A stretch of DNA of 64,000 nt, taken from Trebonia sp963734665 (GTDB taxonomy: Bacteria > Actinomycetota > Actinomycetes > Streptosporangiales > Streptosporangiaceae). The stretch covers positions 632,012 to 696,011 of the forward strand of contig CAVTIR010000007.1 of assembly GCA_963734665.1 (NCBI GenBank), written 5' to 3'. Below, one piece after another: positions 7,325-14,975 of the stretch. Position numbers and translations under genes: made by a program. Position 1 is the stretch's first letter, and every line of letters begins with the position of its first letter. The notes beneath the pieces are model-generated. The model was given only the letters and a program-made list of their open reading frames with translations, was not told the origin of the DNA and searched no databases.

Positions 7325-8392
7325 ATGGAAGACCATACGTTCGACCTGTTCGTGAACGGCACCGTCTTCTTCGACGTCGTCTTCACCGGACTGCCGTCGC
7401 TGCCCGTGCGGGGCACCGAGGTGCAGGCGTCCGGCATGGGATCCTGCCCGGGCGGCATCGCGAACCTCGCGATCGCCGCGAGCCGCCTGGGGGTACGCAC
7501 GTCGCTGGCCGCGGCGTTCGGTGACGACGTGTACGGGGACTTTTGCTGGTCAACCCTGACCGAGCAGGAAGGCGTCGACCTCACCTACTCGCAGCGGTTC
7601 GCCGACTGGCACTCACCGGTCACGGTCTCCACGGTGGTCGAGCGGGACCGGGCGATGCTGACCCACAAGCACCCCGTGCCCGTGCCGGGCAGCGAACTGC
7701 CGGCAGAGATACCCAACGCAAAGATAGGGTTCGCGCACCTCGACGCCGAGCCGCAGGAGTGGTACGCCAAGGCGGAGCAAACAGGGATGCTGCTGTTCGC
7801 CGACACCGGCTGGGATCAGGACGAGAAGTGGGCGCCGAGCCTGCTTGAGCAGCTGAAGGACTTCTACTGCTTCCTGCCGAACAGCGACGAGGCGATGGCC
7901 TACACCCGCACCGACGAGCCGAATGACGCCCTGCACGCCCTCGCCGACCGCGTCCCGGTCGCCGTGGTCACCTGCGGCGGGCAGGGCGCCCTCGCCATTG
8001 ACTCCATAACGGGAGAGGAAGAGTGGGTGCCCTCGCTGCCGGTCAACGCGCACGACCCGACCGGCGCGGGTGACGTGTTCGGCGCCGGGTTCGTCCTCGG
8101 CACGCTGCGCGGCTGGCCGCTGCGGCAGCGGCTCGCGTTCGCCAACCTGTGCGCTGCGCTGTCGGTCCAGTACGTTGGCGGCTCCCTCGCCGCGCCTGGC
8201 TGGGGCGATATCGTCGACTGGCTCGCCCGCACCCAGGCGAAGGCAAGCGGCGGGTCCGCGCACGCCGCCGAGCTGGCCGCCACGTACGGCTTCGTCTACG
8301 ACGTGCTTCCGGCGACCGGCCGGATCTCGGTCCGCCGCGCCCGCGCCACGATCGCCCGTGCCTCCGATGCTGAGGCACACCGCCGCTGGTGA
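7325..8392 (+). CDS. PfkB family carbohydrate kinase
   Basis: 355 residues from ATG 7325, which has a GAGGAGG site a few bases upstream; GTG 7322 is too close to it. The ribokinase fold is clear: substrate-side GSCPGGIANLAIAASRLG near residue 40-55, and the anion-hole/catalytic DPTGAGDVFGAGF at 244-256, where Asp250 is the expected base. PfkB enzymes phosphorylate sugars or nucleosides with ATP; this sequence does not name the substrate. It is divergent from a decayed sugar ABC importer and co-oriented with the ThyA-like, nucleotidyltransferase and deaminase genes downstream (153-bp gap), so it could belong to either. The C-terminal tail (RRARATIARASDAEAHRRW) is basic and beyond the fold. Confidence 0.85.
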   Translation: MEDHTFDLFVNGTVFFDVVFTGLPSLPVRGTEVQASGMGSCPGGIANLAIAASRLGVRTSLAAAFGDDVYGDFCWSTLTEQEGVDLTYSQRFADWHSPVTVSTVVERDRAMLTHKHPVPVPGSELPAEIPNAKIGFAHLDAEPQEWYAKAEQTGMLLFADTGWDQDEKWAPSLLEQLKDFYCFLPNSDEAMAYTRTDEPNDALHALADRVPVAVVTCGGQGALAIDSITGEEEWVPSLPVNAHDPTGAGDVFGAGFVLGTLRGWPLRQRLAFANLCAALSVQYVGGSLAAPGWGDIVDWLARTQAKASGGSAHAAELAATYGFVYDVLPATGRISVRRARATIARASDAEAHRRW

Positions 8393-8545
8393 GGTCAGAC
8401 GGCACCTAAGTCCCGCCCATGACCGCCAAGGTCCCCGGCGACGGTGCGCCGAAGGCCAGGCCGTCGCCGAACGCTTCCGGCTGGGTGGCTGGGCCACGCG
8501 TGCGACCGGGCCGGACGCCGAATGGCGCCGCTAAGCTGTCGCCCT

Positions 8546-9442
8546 ATGGAGTACCTGCCGTATGACCAGCGCCCCGCTTCCACGGAGTACCGGCGGGTCC
8601 TTGAGCGCATCCTCGGCTCAGGGATCGAGACCGAAACCCGGCAGGGCGTCAACGCACTGACCGTCATGCAGCAGACCATGACGTTCCCCCTGGCTGAGGG
8701 CTTCCCGGTCATCACGGAGCGCAGCATCAGGTCGTTCTGGCGCAAGCCGATTGGCGAGCTGTGCGCGTTCATCAACGGGGCAACCACGACGGCGGAGTTC
8801 GAGGAGTTCGGCGTGGACTGGTGGGGTCCCTGGGCCACCCCGGAGAAGACGCTGAAGAAGGGCATCGAGCCTGGCGGCCTCGGGCCTGGCTCCTACGGCG
8901 GCGCCTTCCGCTCCTTCCCCACGCCGGACGGGCCGCCGTTCGATCAGTTCAAGCACCTCGTCGAGCAGTTGCGGGAACTGCCGGAGCTGCGCACCCACTT
9001 CGTCGACCCGTGGATCGCGCCGTACCAAGTCAGGGGCGAGGGCAAGCAGCCGAGGACGACGATCGCGCCGTGCCACGGCTGGGTCCACGTCCGCGTGCTC
9101 GACGGCGGCCTGCACGTCCACATGACGCAGCGCTCCGGTGACGTGCCGGTGGGCGTCCCGGCCAACATGATCCAGTACGCCGCGCTCGCCCTCATGCTTG
9201 AGCAGCTCACCGGGTATCCGGCGGTGGCGTATTACCACACGATCTCGGACGCCCACATCTACACCGACCAGGTGGCCGCCGTCCGCGCCATGCTCGCCAC
9301 CGAGCCGCGCCCGCTGCCGACCGTCACCCTGAACGAGGCGGGCCGGGCCGTGACGGACATCCACGACTTCAGGGCGGAGCACTTCGACCTGGCGGACTAT
9401 CACCCCAACCCGGCCATCGGCTCAATCCCCGTCGCGACCTGA
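8546..9442 (+). CDS. Thymidylate synthase-like (ThyA family) protein
   Basis: 298 residues from ATG 8546; TAAGCT eight bases upstream suggests a leaderless start. The ThyA catalytic set is present: Arg in the first loop (ETRQGVNA), Cys176 in APCHGWVH, QRSGD at 195-199, Asn207 in VPANMIQY, DAHIYTDQ for the sugar-binding His/Tyr, and a PVAT C-terminus. Asn207 is the residue that favours uracil over cytosine in this family. Differences from E. coli ThyA are a single Arg where RR normally binds phosphate, and SGD for SCD. It may make dTMP, or a 5-substituted pyrimidine nucleotide as the hydroxymethylase relatives do. The neighbours (nucleotidyltransferase, cytidine-type deaminase) point to pyrimidine nucleotide processing. 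Confidence 0.75.
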   Translation: MEYLPYDQRPASTEYRRVLERILGSGIETETRQGVNALTVMQQTMTFPLAEGFPVITERSIRSFWRKPIGELCAFINGATTTAEFEEFGVDWWGPWATPEKTLKKGIEPGGLGPGSYGGAFRSFPTPDGPPFDQFKHLVEQLRELPELRTHFVDPWIAPYQVRGEGKQPRTTIAPCHGWVHVRVLDGGLHVHMTQRSGDVPVGVPANMIQYAALALMLEQLTGYPAVAYYHTISDAHIYTDQVAAVRAMLATEPRPLPTVTLNEAGRAVTDIHDFRAEHFDLADYHPNPAIGSIPVAT

Positions 9443-9516
9443 GCCGACCCGCCGGTCCATCGCGGAGACCTCATATCGAGGGCGGATGTCCGGCTAGCAT
9501 GAGGGGAGAGGGACGC

Positions 9517-9657
9517 GTGAGCACGGCTGGAGCTGAGGCTGGGAGCGGGCCGGGCGCCAGGCAGGAACCGAGCGCGAGCGCGGGAACCGTTGCTCTCCGA
9601 GGAGTCGCCCGCCGGTACCCGCCCAGTCCGCGGCTGATGGACAAGGGAGCCCAATGA
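9517..9657 (+). CDS. Small 46-residue ORF translationally coupled to the nucleotidyltransferase
   Basis: GTG 9517 follows a strong purine-rich site (GAGGGGAGAGGG, 9501-9512), and TAGCAT just upstream resembles a -10. The 46 codons begin VSTAGAEAGSG and end LMDKGAQ, with TGA overlapping the next gene's ATG as ATGA. No domain is recognised; it is Ala/Gly/Ser-rich and then basic. The excellent ribosome site and coupling argue for translation, perhaps as a leader controlling the next gene. It could still be chance. Confidence 0.45.
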   Translation: MSTAGAEAGSGPGARQEPSASAGTVALRGVARRYPPSPRLMDKGAQ

Positions 9658-10358
9658 AGCGGATCAGGCAGCTATTCGGCCGGGAGAGCAGCCAGTCAGG
9701 CGGCGGCACGTCTTCCGTCGGCACTGGGGGCAGGAACCAGGCCCCGGCCCCGCTGCTGCAGACCCTGGGCGTGTCGAGCAGCCTGTTCGCGGACGCCTCC
9801 AACTTCGAGCAGCGCTTCGTCGAGGACTACGAGAAGATCGAGACGACGGTCAACGCCCTGCGGACCCTCGGCTTCAAGGTCGTGCTGACCAGCGGCTCCT
9901 TCGACGTCATCCACGAGGGCCACTCGATGTACCTGGAGGCGGCCCGCCAGTTCGGCGACTTCCTCATCGTCGGCCTGGACAGCGACGAGAAGATCCGCGC
10001 GCGCAAGGGCGAGAACAGGCCGGTCGTCCCGCAGATGGAACGGCTCCGCATGGTGACCCACCAGCGCGGCGTGGGCCTCGTCACCCTCAAGCACACCCAT
10101 CACCCCAAGTGGGCGCTGATCAAGGCGGTACGCCCCGACGTCCTCGTCGCGACCGAGGAGACCTACACGCCCGAGGTAATCCGCGAGCTTGAGGCCAATT
10201 ACTGTGGCCGGGTCGAGGTGCTTGGCCGCATGGCCACGGTCAGCACGTCGGCGCGCCTGCGGGAGATCATCATGGCCAACCCGGCCCCGCCGGTCTCGAA
10301 GGTCAACGCCGGCTCGGCGCGCAGCAAGCTGGCGTCGGCCGCGCGGAACGGCAAATGA
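9654..10358 (+). CDS. Cytidylyltransferase-like nucleotidyltransferase
   Basis: 234 residues from ATG 9654 with AGGGAG 6-11 bases upstream. Residues 1-60 are a Gly/Ser-rich leader and a helix. The Rossmann-type nucleotidyltransferase fold starts at KVVLTSGSFDVIHEGHSMYL, with the HxGH signature as HEGH at 87-90, followed by FLIVGLDSDEKIRARKG and the adenylate-binding STSARLREII at 197. It is closest in pattern to RfaE2/TagD cytidylyltransferases, which couple CTP or ATP to a sugar or polyol phosphate; the substrate is not evident. It lies between a ThyA-like protein and a deaminase fusion in a tight plus-strand set. Confidence 0.8.
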   Translation: MKRIRQLFGRESSQSGGGTSSVGTGGRNQAPAPLLQTLGVSSSLFADASNFEQRFVEDYEKIETTVNALRTLGFKVVLTSGSFDVIHEGHSMYLEAARQFGDFLIVGLDSDEKIRARKGENRPVVPQMERLRMVTHQRGVGLVTLKHTHHPKWALIKAVRPDVLVATEETYTPEVIRELEANYCGRVEVLGRMATVSTSARLREIIMANPAPPVSKVNAGSARSKLASAARNGK

Positions 10359-10395
10359 ACCCTTCGCGCTACCTCCAGCTGGATAAGAAGAGTTC

Positions 10396-11265
10396 ATGAA
10401 GCAGGTCCTGCTGTACCTCCCGGTCGTGCACGCGGGCCACGAGGCCTTCTTCGCGCGGCACGGGGACGCCGCCGAGATCCTGGTGCTCGGGGCCGGGTTC
10501 CGCGGCCTGTTCAAGAGCCTGGCCAAGGACATCCGGGCGCTGCCGCCGGAGCGGGCCGCCCAGTTCCTCCGGGTCATGCTGCCGGGCACGCCGGTCCGGG
10601 TGATCGAGCCCGGCGACCTGCCCGCCGCCACGACAGCGGAAACCCTCGTGCTGCCCGATGAGGACGTCACGCGAAATCTGGCGGCCGAGCACCACCTTGG
10701 CGATGGCAGGGAACTCGTCTTCGATAAGACCTTCCTGCGCTGGGACAGACAGTGGAGCCAGGCACAGCGGCCCGCCGACTTTGACGGCAAGCTAGCGGTC
10801 GGCGAGCTCCCGGACCGGCTGGTCGCCCACGCCAGGACGCTGGCCGACCACAGCTCGGACTGGTGGCGGCAGGTGGGCGCCATCGCCTGGCGCGGGGAGG
10901 AGATCCTCGGCGCCGCGTGGAACCACCATTGCCCGACCGAGTACGCCCCCTACGTCGACGGGGACCCAAGAGACGGCTTCAGCCGCGGCGTCCGCGCCGA
11001 CCTGTCCACCGCCATCCACGCGGAGGCCTCCGTGGTCGCCCAGGCGGCGCGAGCGGGCAGGTCCCTCGACGGTGCGGACCTGTACGTCACGACGTTCCCC
11101 TGCCCAGCCTGCGCCCGCCTCATCGCGGAATCGGGCTTCCGCCGCTGCTACTTCACCGGCCCCTACTCGGTCCTCGAGGGTGACACCATCCTCCGCGCGG
11201 CTGGCGTCGGCCTGTTCTGGGTGGACGCGTCACCCGCGCGGCCGGCTAGCGGGGACGGGAGCTGA
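10396..11265 (+). CDS. Two-domain protein: nucleotidyltransferase-like N-terminus plus dCMP deaminase-like C-terminus
   Basis: 289 residues. The C-terminal half is a zinc cytidine/deoxycytidylate deaminase: HAE at 208-210 (His ligand, Glu proton shuttle) and PCPAC with Cys236 and Cys239, in the usual order. The first 40 residues (LLYLPVVHAGHEAFFARHG, then EILVLG) contain an HAGH motif at 12-15 like the HxGH of nucleotidyltransferases, suggesting a fused, perhaps degenerate, second nucleotidyltransferase fold. I know no named family with this arrangement. It is 37 bp downstream of the HEGH nucleotidyltransferase, so the two probably work on the same nucleotide. The 3' end overlaps the convergent HIT gene by 20 bp. 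Confidence 0.65.
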   Translation: MKQVLLYLPVVHAGHEAFFARHGDAAEILVLGAGFRGLFKSLAKDIRALPPERAAQFLRVMLPGTPVRVIEPGDLPAATTAETLVLPDEDVTRNLAAEHHLGDGRELVFDKTFLRWDRQWSQAQRPADFDGKLAVGELPDRLVAHARTLADHSSDWWRQVGAIAWRGEEILGAAWNHHCPTEYAPYVDGDPRDGFSRGVRADLSTAIHAEASVVAQAARAGRSLDGADLYVTTFPCPACARLIAESGFRRCYFTGPYSVLEGDTILRAAGVGLFWVDASPARPASGDGS

Positions 11266-11743
11266 AGCGCATGCGGACCGGGACCTCGGGTTCGAGGGCC
11301 GGGTCGCCGACGAGGACGTGGGCGTGGACGTGGGCGATCGTGGCGCCGGTGAAGCTGCAGTTGCCGTTACGGATGCCGAGGCCGTAATGATCGAGGTCGA
11401 ACCGCTCGCGGATGAGCCGTAGCGCGGTCCAGAAGTCGCCAAGCGCCTCATCGTCCAGGTCGAGCATGTCGTTCGCGTGCTTGTGCGGGATGACGAGCAG
11501 GTGCAGCCTCGTTCCTTGGTACGGGAACGCGTTAGGCGTCACCGCCCAGTGCCGGGTCTCGAACGTGACCCGCTGCCGGGCATGCTCGCGCAGCGCCGCC
11601 GGGCAGAACAGGCAGATCCCCGCCGCCTCAAGCCGCCGCATCTCCTCTAGCTGCTCATCGGTCCGGTAGTTCTCGGTGCAATACAGGCTCAAGCCGACTC
11701 CGCCTCCGTAGATCCCGCGCTGCTCCGCGAGCGCAGTGCTCAT
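11246..11743 (-). CDS. HIT family protein
   Basis: 165 residues from ATG 11743; the frame continues upstream, but through a perfect hairpin unlikely to be coded. The HIT signature HVHAHVLVGD is at 138-147, preceded by HLLVIPHKHANDMLDLDDEAL typical of the superfamily, and an N-terminal CLFCPAALREHA with a zinc-type Cys pair. HIT proteins hydrolyse or transfer nucleotides from dinucleotide or AMP conjugates through the central His. It converges on the deaminase fusion, with 20 bp overlap of the coding ends. The specific substrate is unknown. Confidence 0.85.
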   Translation of the reverse strand: MSTALAEQRGIYGGGVGLSLYCTENYRTDEQLEEMRRLEAAGICLFCPAALREHARQRVTFETRHWAVTPNAFPYQGTRLHLLVIPHKHANDMLDLDDEALGDFWTALRLIRERFDLDHYGLGIRNGNCSFTGATIAHVHAHVLVGDPALEPEVPVRMRFSSRPR

Positions 11744-11769
11744 GCTAAGAGTCCCGGCGCGCGGTGTGT

Positions 11770-11813
11770 GAATGTGCCATCGGTGTCGCTGTAACAGCAC
11801 CGATGGCACATTC
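11770..11813. repeat. Palindromic element (related copy at 30165-30200)
   Basis: Perfect 16-bp arms (GAATGTGCCATCGGTG and its complement) around a 12-nt loop. The 36-nt core 11774-11809 shares its first 17 nt with the reverse complement of 30165-30200. It lies between divergent HIT and radical SAM genes, an odd place for a terminator, so a dispersed small repeat is more likely. Confidence 0.65.
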
Positions 11814-11920
11814 ATGCGTACCGACTTCATGCGGGGACCGACTCACTGGGGCCACTTACCGCAGCGGGACGAGTAAAGCGTGGCGACCGCTGGTTCCCGC
11901 GCGTGGGTACTCTGGTAGCT

Positions 11921-13885
11921 ATGCCTGTCGAGTCCGTCTTCCCAGAGCTAGAGCCCCTGCTGCCCCGGGTCCGTAAACCGGTGCAGTATGTCGGGGGTGA
12001 GGTGAATTCCACCGTTAAGCCGTGGGATGAGACGGATGTCCGCTGGGCGCTGTTCTACCCCGACGCGTACGAGGTCGGCCTGCCCAACCAGGGCATCGCG
12101 ATCCTCTATGAGGTGCTGAACGAGCAGCCGGGCGTTCTCGCCGAGCGCACCTACACCGTCTGGCCCGACCTGGAGGAGCTCATGCGGGCCCATGGGGTAC
12201 CGCAGTTCACCGTGGACGCGCACCGCCCGGTGTCCGCCTTCGATGTTCTCGGCGTGTCCTTCTCCACCGAACTCGGCTACACCAACCTGCTGACCGCCCT
12301 GGACTTGGCAGGCATCCCGTTGACCGCCGCCGACCGGACGATCACGGACCCGATCGTGCTGGCGGGCGGCCACGCGGCGTTCAACCCCGAGCCCCTGGCC
12401 GACTTCCTGGACGCGGTCGTCATCGGCGACGGCGAGGAAGCCGTGCTCGCCGTCACCCGCATCATCCGCGAGTGGAAGCAGGGCGGCTGCCCCGGCGGCC
12501 GGGACGGCCTCCTGCTGTCGCTCGCCGCGACCGGCGGCGTCTACGTCCCGAAGTTCTACGACGTGACGTACCTGCCAGATGGCCGCATCGGCCGGGTCAC
12601 TCCCAACAGGCCCGGTGTCCCCGCGTCGGTGCGCAAGCACACCCTGCTCGACCTCGACGCCTGGCCGTATCCGAAGGCCCCGGTCGTCCCTGTCGCCGAG
12701 ACGGTCCACGAGCGCTACAGCGTGGAGATCTTCCGCGGGTGCACGCGCGGCTGCCGTTTCTGCCAGGCGGGGATGATCACCCGGCCGGTCCGCGAGCGGT
12801 CCATCACCACGGTCGGCAACATGGTCAAGAGCGGCCTGAAGTCGACCGGCTTCTCCGAGGTCGGCCTGCTCTCGCTATCGAGCGCCGACCACAGCGAGAT
12901 CAACGAGATCGCCATCGACCTGGCCGACTGCTACGAGGGGTCCAACGTCGGCCTGTCGCTGCCGTCCACCAGGGTCGACGCCTTCAACGTCACCCTTGCC
13001 GACGAGCTGTCAAGGAACGGCAAGCGCTCAGGCCTGACGTTCGCCCCCGAGGGCGGCTCCGAGCGGATGCGCAAGGTGATCAACAAGATGGTCACCGAGG
13101 AAGACTTGATCCGCACTGTCACCACGGCCTACTCCAACGGCTGGCGGCAGGTGAAGCTGTACTTCATGTGCGGCCTGCCGACCGAGGTGGACGAGGACGT
13201 GATCGCCATCGCCGACCTCGCCAGGAAGGTGATCGCCGCCGGGCGCGCCGCGAGCGGGCGGAAGGACATCCGCTGCACGGTGTCGATCGGCGGGTTCGTG
13301 CCGAAGCCGCACACCCCGTTCCAGTGGGTCGGCCAGTGCCCGCCTGAGGTGGTCGACGACCGGCTGCGTAAGCTCGGCGCGGCGCTGCGCGCCGACAAGA
13401 CCTACGGCAGGTCGATCGGGTACCGCTACCACGACGGCACGCCGTCCCTGATCGAGGGGCTGCTGTCGCGCGGCGACCGGCGGGTCGGCCAGGTGATCCT
13501 GGCCGCCTGGCGGGACGGCGCGCGGTTCGATGGCTGGAGCGAGTACTTCTCGTTCGAGCGCTGGGTGTCCGCCTGCGTCGCAGGGCTGGCAGAGACGCAG
13601 GTAGATCTGGCTTGGTACACTACGCGCGAACGTGACTACGGCGAGGTACTGCCGTGGGATCATCTGGATTCTGGCCTTGACCGTGACTGGCTCTGGGAGG
13701 ACTGGCAGTCCGCCCTCGCGCCGGCCGGGGCCGGCGAGGTGGAAGATTGCCGGTGGACTCCGTGTTATGAGTGTGGGGTCTGTCCGGCGATGGGTACCGA
13801 AATCCAGACGGGCCCGACAGGAGAGAGGCTGGACGGGAGGCGTTTGCTTCCCGTGCTAGCGCAAACGGGAGGTGGCCGTGGTTAG
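11921..13885 (+). CDS. TIGR03960 family B12-binding radical SAM protein
   Basis: 654 residues from ATG 11921. The frame opens 18 bases earlier with GTG, but TACTCT upstream would give a leaderless ATG. Residues about 40-210 form a Rossmann-like, B12-binding-type domain (ILYEVLNEQPG, GGHAAFNPEPL). The radical SAM cluster motif is CTRGCRFC, with Cys274, Cys278 and Cys281. The C-terminus has YECGVCPAMG, a possible extra metal site. In actinobacteria this gene precedes a DUF2344 partner and the rne/rng-rplU-rpmA block, as here. A link to RNA or tRNA modification is suspected for the pair, but no reaction can be stated. Confidence 0.9.
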   Translation: MPVESVFPELEPLLPRVRKPVQYVGGEVNSTVKPWDETDVRWALFYPDAYEVGLPNQGIAILYEVLNEQPGVLAERTYTVWPDLEELMRAHGVPQFTVDAHRPVSAFDVLGVSFSTELGYTNLLTALDLAGIPLTAADRTITDPIVLAGGHAAFNPEPLADFLDAVVIGDGEEAVLAVTRIIREWKQGGCPGGRDGLLLSLAATGGVYVPKFYDVTYLPDGRIGRVTPNRPGVPASVRKHTLLDLDAWPYPKAPVVPVAETVHERYSVEIFRGCTRGCRFCQAGMITRPVRERSITTVGNMVKSGLKSTGFSEVGLLSLSSADHSEINEIAIDLADCYEGSNVGLSLPSTRVDAFNVTLADELSRNGKRSGLTFAPEGGSERMRKVINKMVTEEDLIRTVTTAYSNGWRQVKLYFMCGLPTEVDEDVIAIADLARKVIAAGRAASGRKDIRCTVSIGGFVPKPHTPFQWVGQCPPEVVDDRLRKLGAALRADKTYGRSIGYRYHDGTPSLIEGLLSRGDRRVGQVILAAWRDGARFDGWSEYFSFERWVSACVAGLAETQVDLAWYTTRERDYGEVLPWDHLDSGLDRDWLWEDWQSALAPAGAGEVEDCRWTPCYECGVCPAMGTEIQTGPTGERLDGRRLLPVLAQTGGGRG

Positions 13886-14795
13886 CGGACCGGCAGCCGG
13901 TGGCGAACCGTCGCTGTCGATCAGCCCCTCGGTCACGACTCAGCATCTTCTGGTCCGGTATGCTAAACGGGGAAAGATGCGTTTTGCCAGCCACTTGGAT
14001 GTGGCGCGAGCCTTTGAGCGGGGCGTACGACGGGCCAATCTGCCGATCGCCTACTCGGCCGGGTTCACGCCGCACCCGAAAATTTCCTACGCAGGCGGAG
14101 CCCCGACCGGGGTCGCGACCGAGGCGGAGTACCTAAGCCTCACGCTGACCAGCCGGACCGAGGCGGATGCCGTGCGGGAGCGGCTGAACGCGGCGCTGCC
14201 TGATGGGATAGACGTGATCGCTGTCACTGAGGACTCCGGGGGACTGCCGACGAGTCGGCTCACCGCGTCCGAGTGGCAGATAGCACTTCCCGGCCTACCA
14301 CCGGACAACGTGGTGCCGGTGGTCCGTAAGTTTCTCGCCCTTACCGAGGCGCCGGTGGAGCGGCTGACCTCCAAGGGCATACGGCGGATGGACGCGCGAG
14401 CGGCCGTTGTCAGCCTCGATGTCTGTTGTCTCCCGGGGGGACGCCCCGTACCCCCCGATGTCCGCGCGAGCGGGGATGATCGCAAAGACCGCGATCTCAT
14501 TACCCCCGCCCGCACCGACGAAGAGCTCACAGGGGGAGAACCCCCAGCACCCGCCGATGCGCGCCCGATGGCACGAACCGCCGATTATGTCGGGCGCGCG
14601 GAAGGCGGCCAGGAGAGCTCCCGCCCCGGGGGAACTGTGCTGCGCATGGTCGTCCGGCACACCGTCCCGTCCGTGCGGCCGGACGACGTGCTCAATGCGC
14701 TACGCGACGTTTCCGATGTGTTCCCGGCCGAGCAGCCGCTGATGACGCGGCTCGCGCAGGGATCACTCGGCGAATCCGGGGTGGTCCAGCTATGA
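13872..14795 (+). CDS. TIGR03936 / DUF2344 radical SAM-associated protein
   Basis: 307 residues from GTG 13872; GTG 13878 is better spaced from GGGAGG at 13868-13873. It overlaps the radical SAM gene by 14 bases, so translation is coupled. Hallmarks: RYAKRGKMRFASHLDVARAFERG near the N-terminus and YSAGFTPHPKISYAGG, conserved in DUF2344. Residues about 180-270 are a hydrophilic, Pro/Arg/Asp-rich insert that divides the domain from a C-terminal strand-helix (RMVVRHTVPSVRPDDVLNAL). It is presumed to act with the upstream enzyme. A 180-bp gap without a convincing gene separates it from rne/rng. Confidence 0.85.
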   Translation: MAVVSGPAAGGEPSLSISPSVTTQHLLVRYAKRGKMRFASHLDVARAFERGVRRANLPIAYSAGFTPHPKISYAGGAPTGVATEAEYLSLTLTSRTEADAVRERLNAALPDGIDVIAVTEDSGGLPTSRLTASEWQIALPGLPPDNVVPVVRKFLALTEAPVERLTSKGIRRMDARAAVVSLDVCCLPGGRPVPPDVRASGDDRKDRDLITPARTDEELTGGEPPAPADARPMARTADYVGRAEGGQESSRPGGTVLRMVVRHTVPSVRPDDVLNALRDVSDVFPAEQPLMTRLAQGSLGESGVVQL

Positions 14796-14975
14796 CCGCC
14801 GCCATCCCGGAGCTGAAGTACTCATCCATGCCTGGGCGCTGTGCCCGCACCTTCGCGCGTGACCTTTTCCCGCGCGGCGGCGCCAGCTTCCCAGGCGAAT
14901 CACTACGCGCCGCCGTGCGGCGCGCCGTCACTTCGCGTGCGGCCGCGCCCGGGGGCCTGACTGGAGATTGCCCGT

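Noticed and set aside
8419..8570. Small plus-strand ORF before the ThyA-like gene
   Set aside because: Starts at ATG 8419 and overlaps the real gene start; no ribosome site and no recognisable sequence.
11744..11830. N-terminal extension of the HIT protein
   Set aside because: The codons would be made from a perfect hairpin (11770-11813) and precede the natural family start at ATG 11743.
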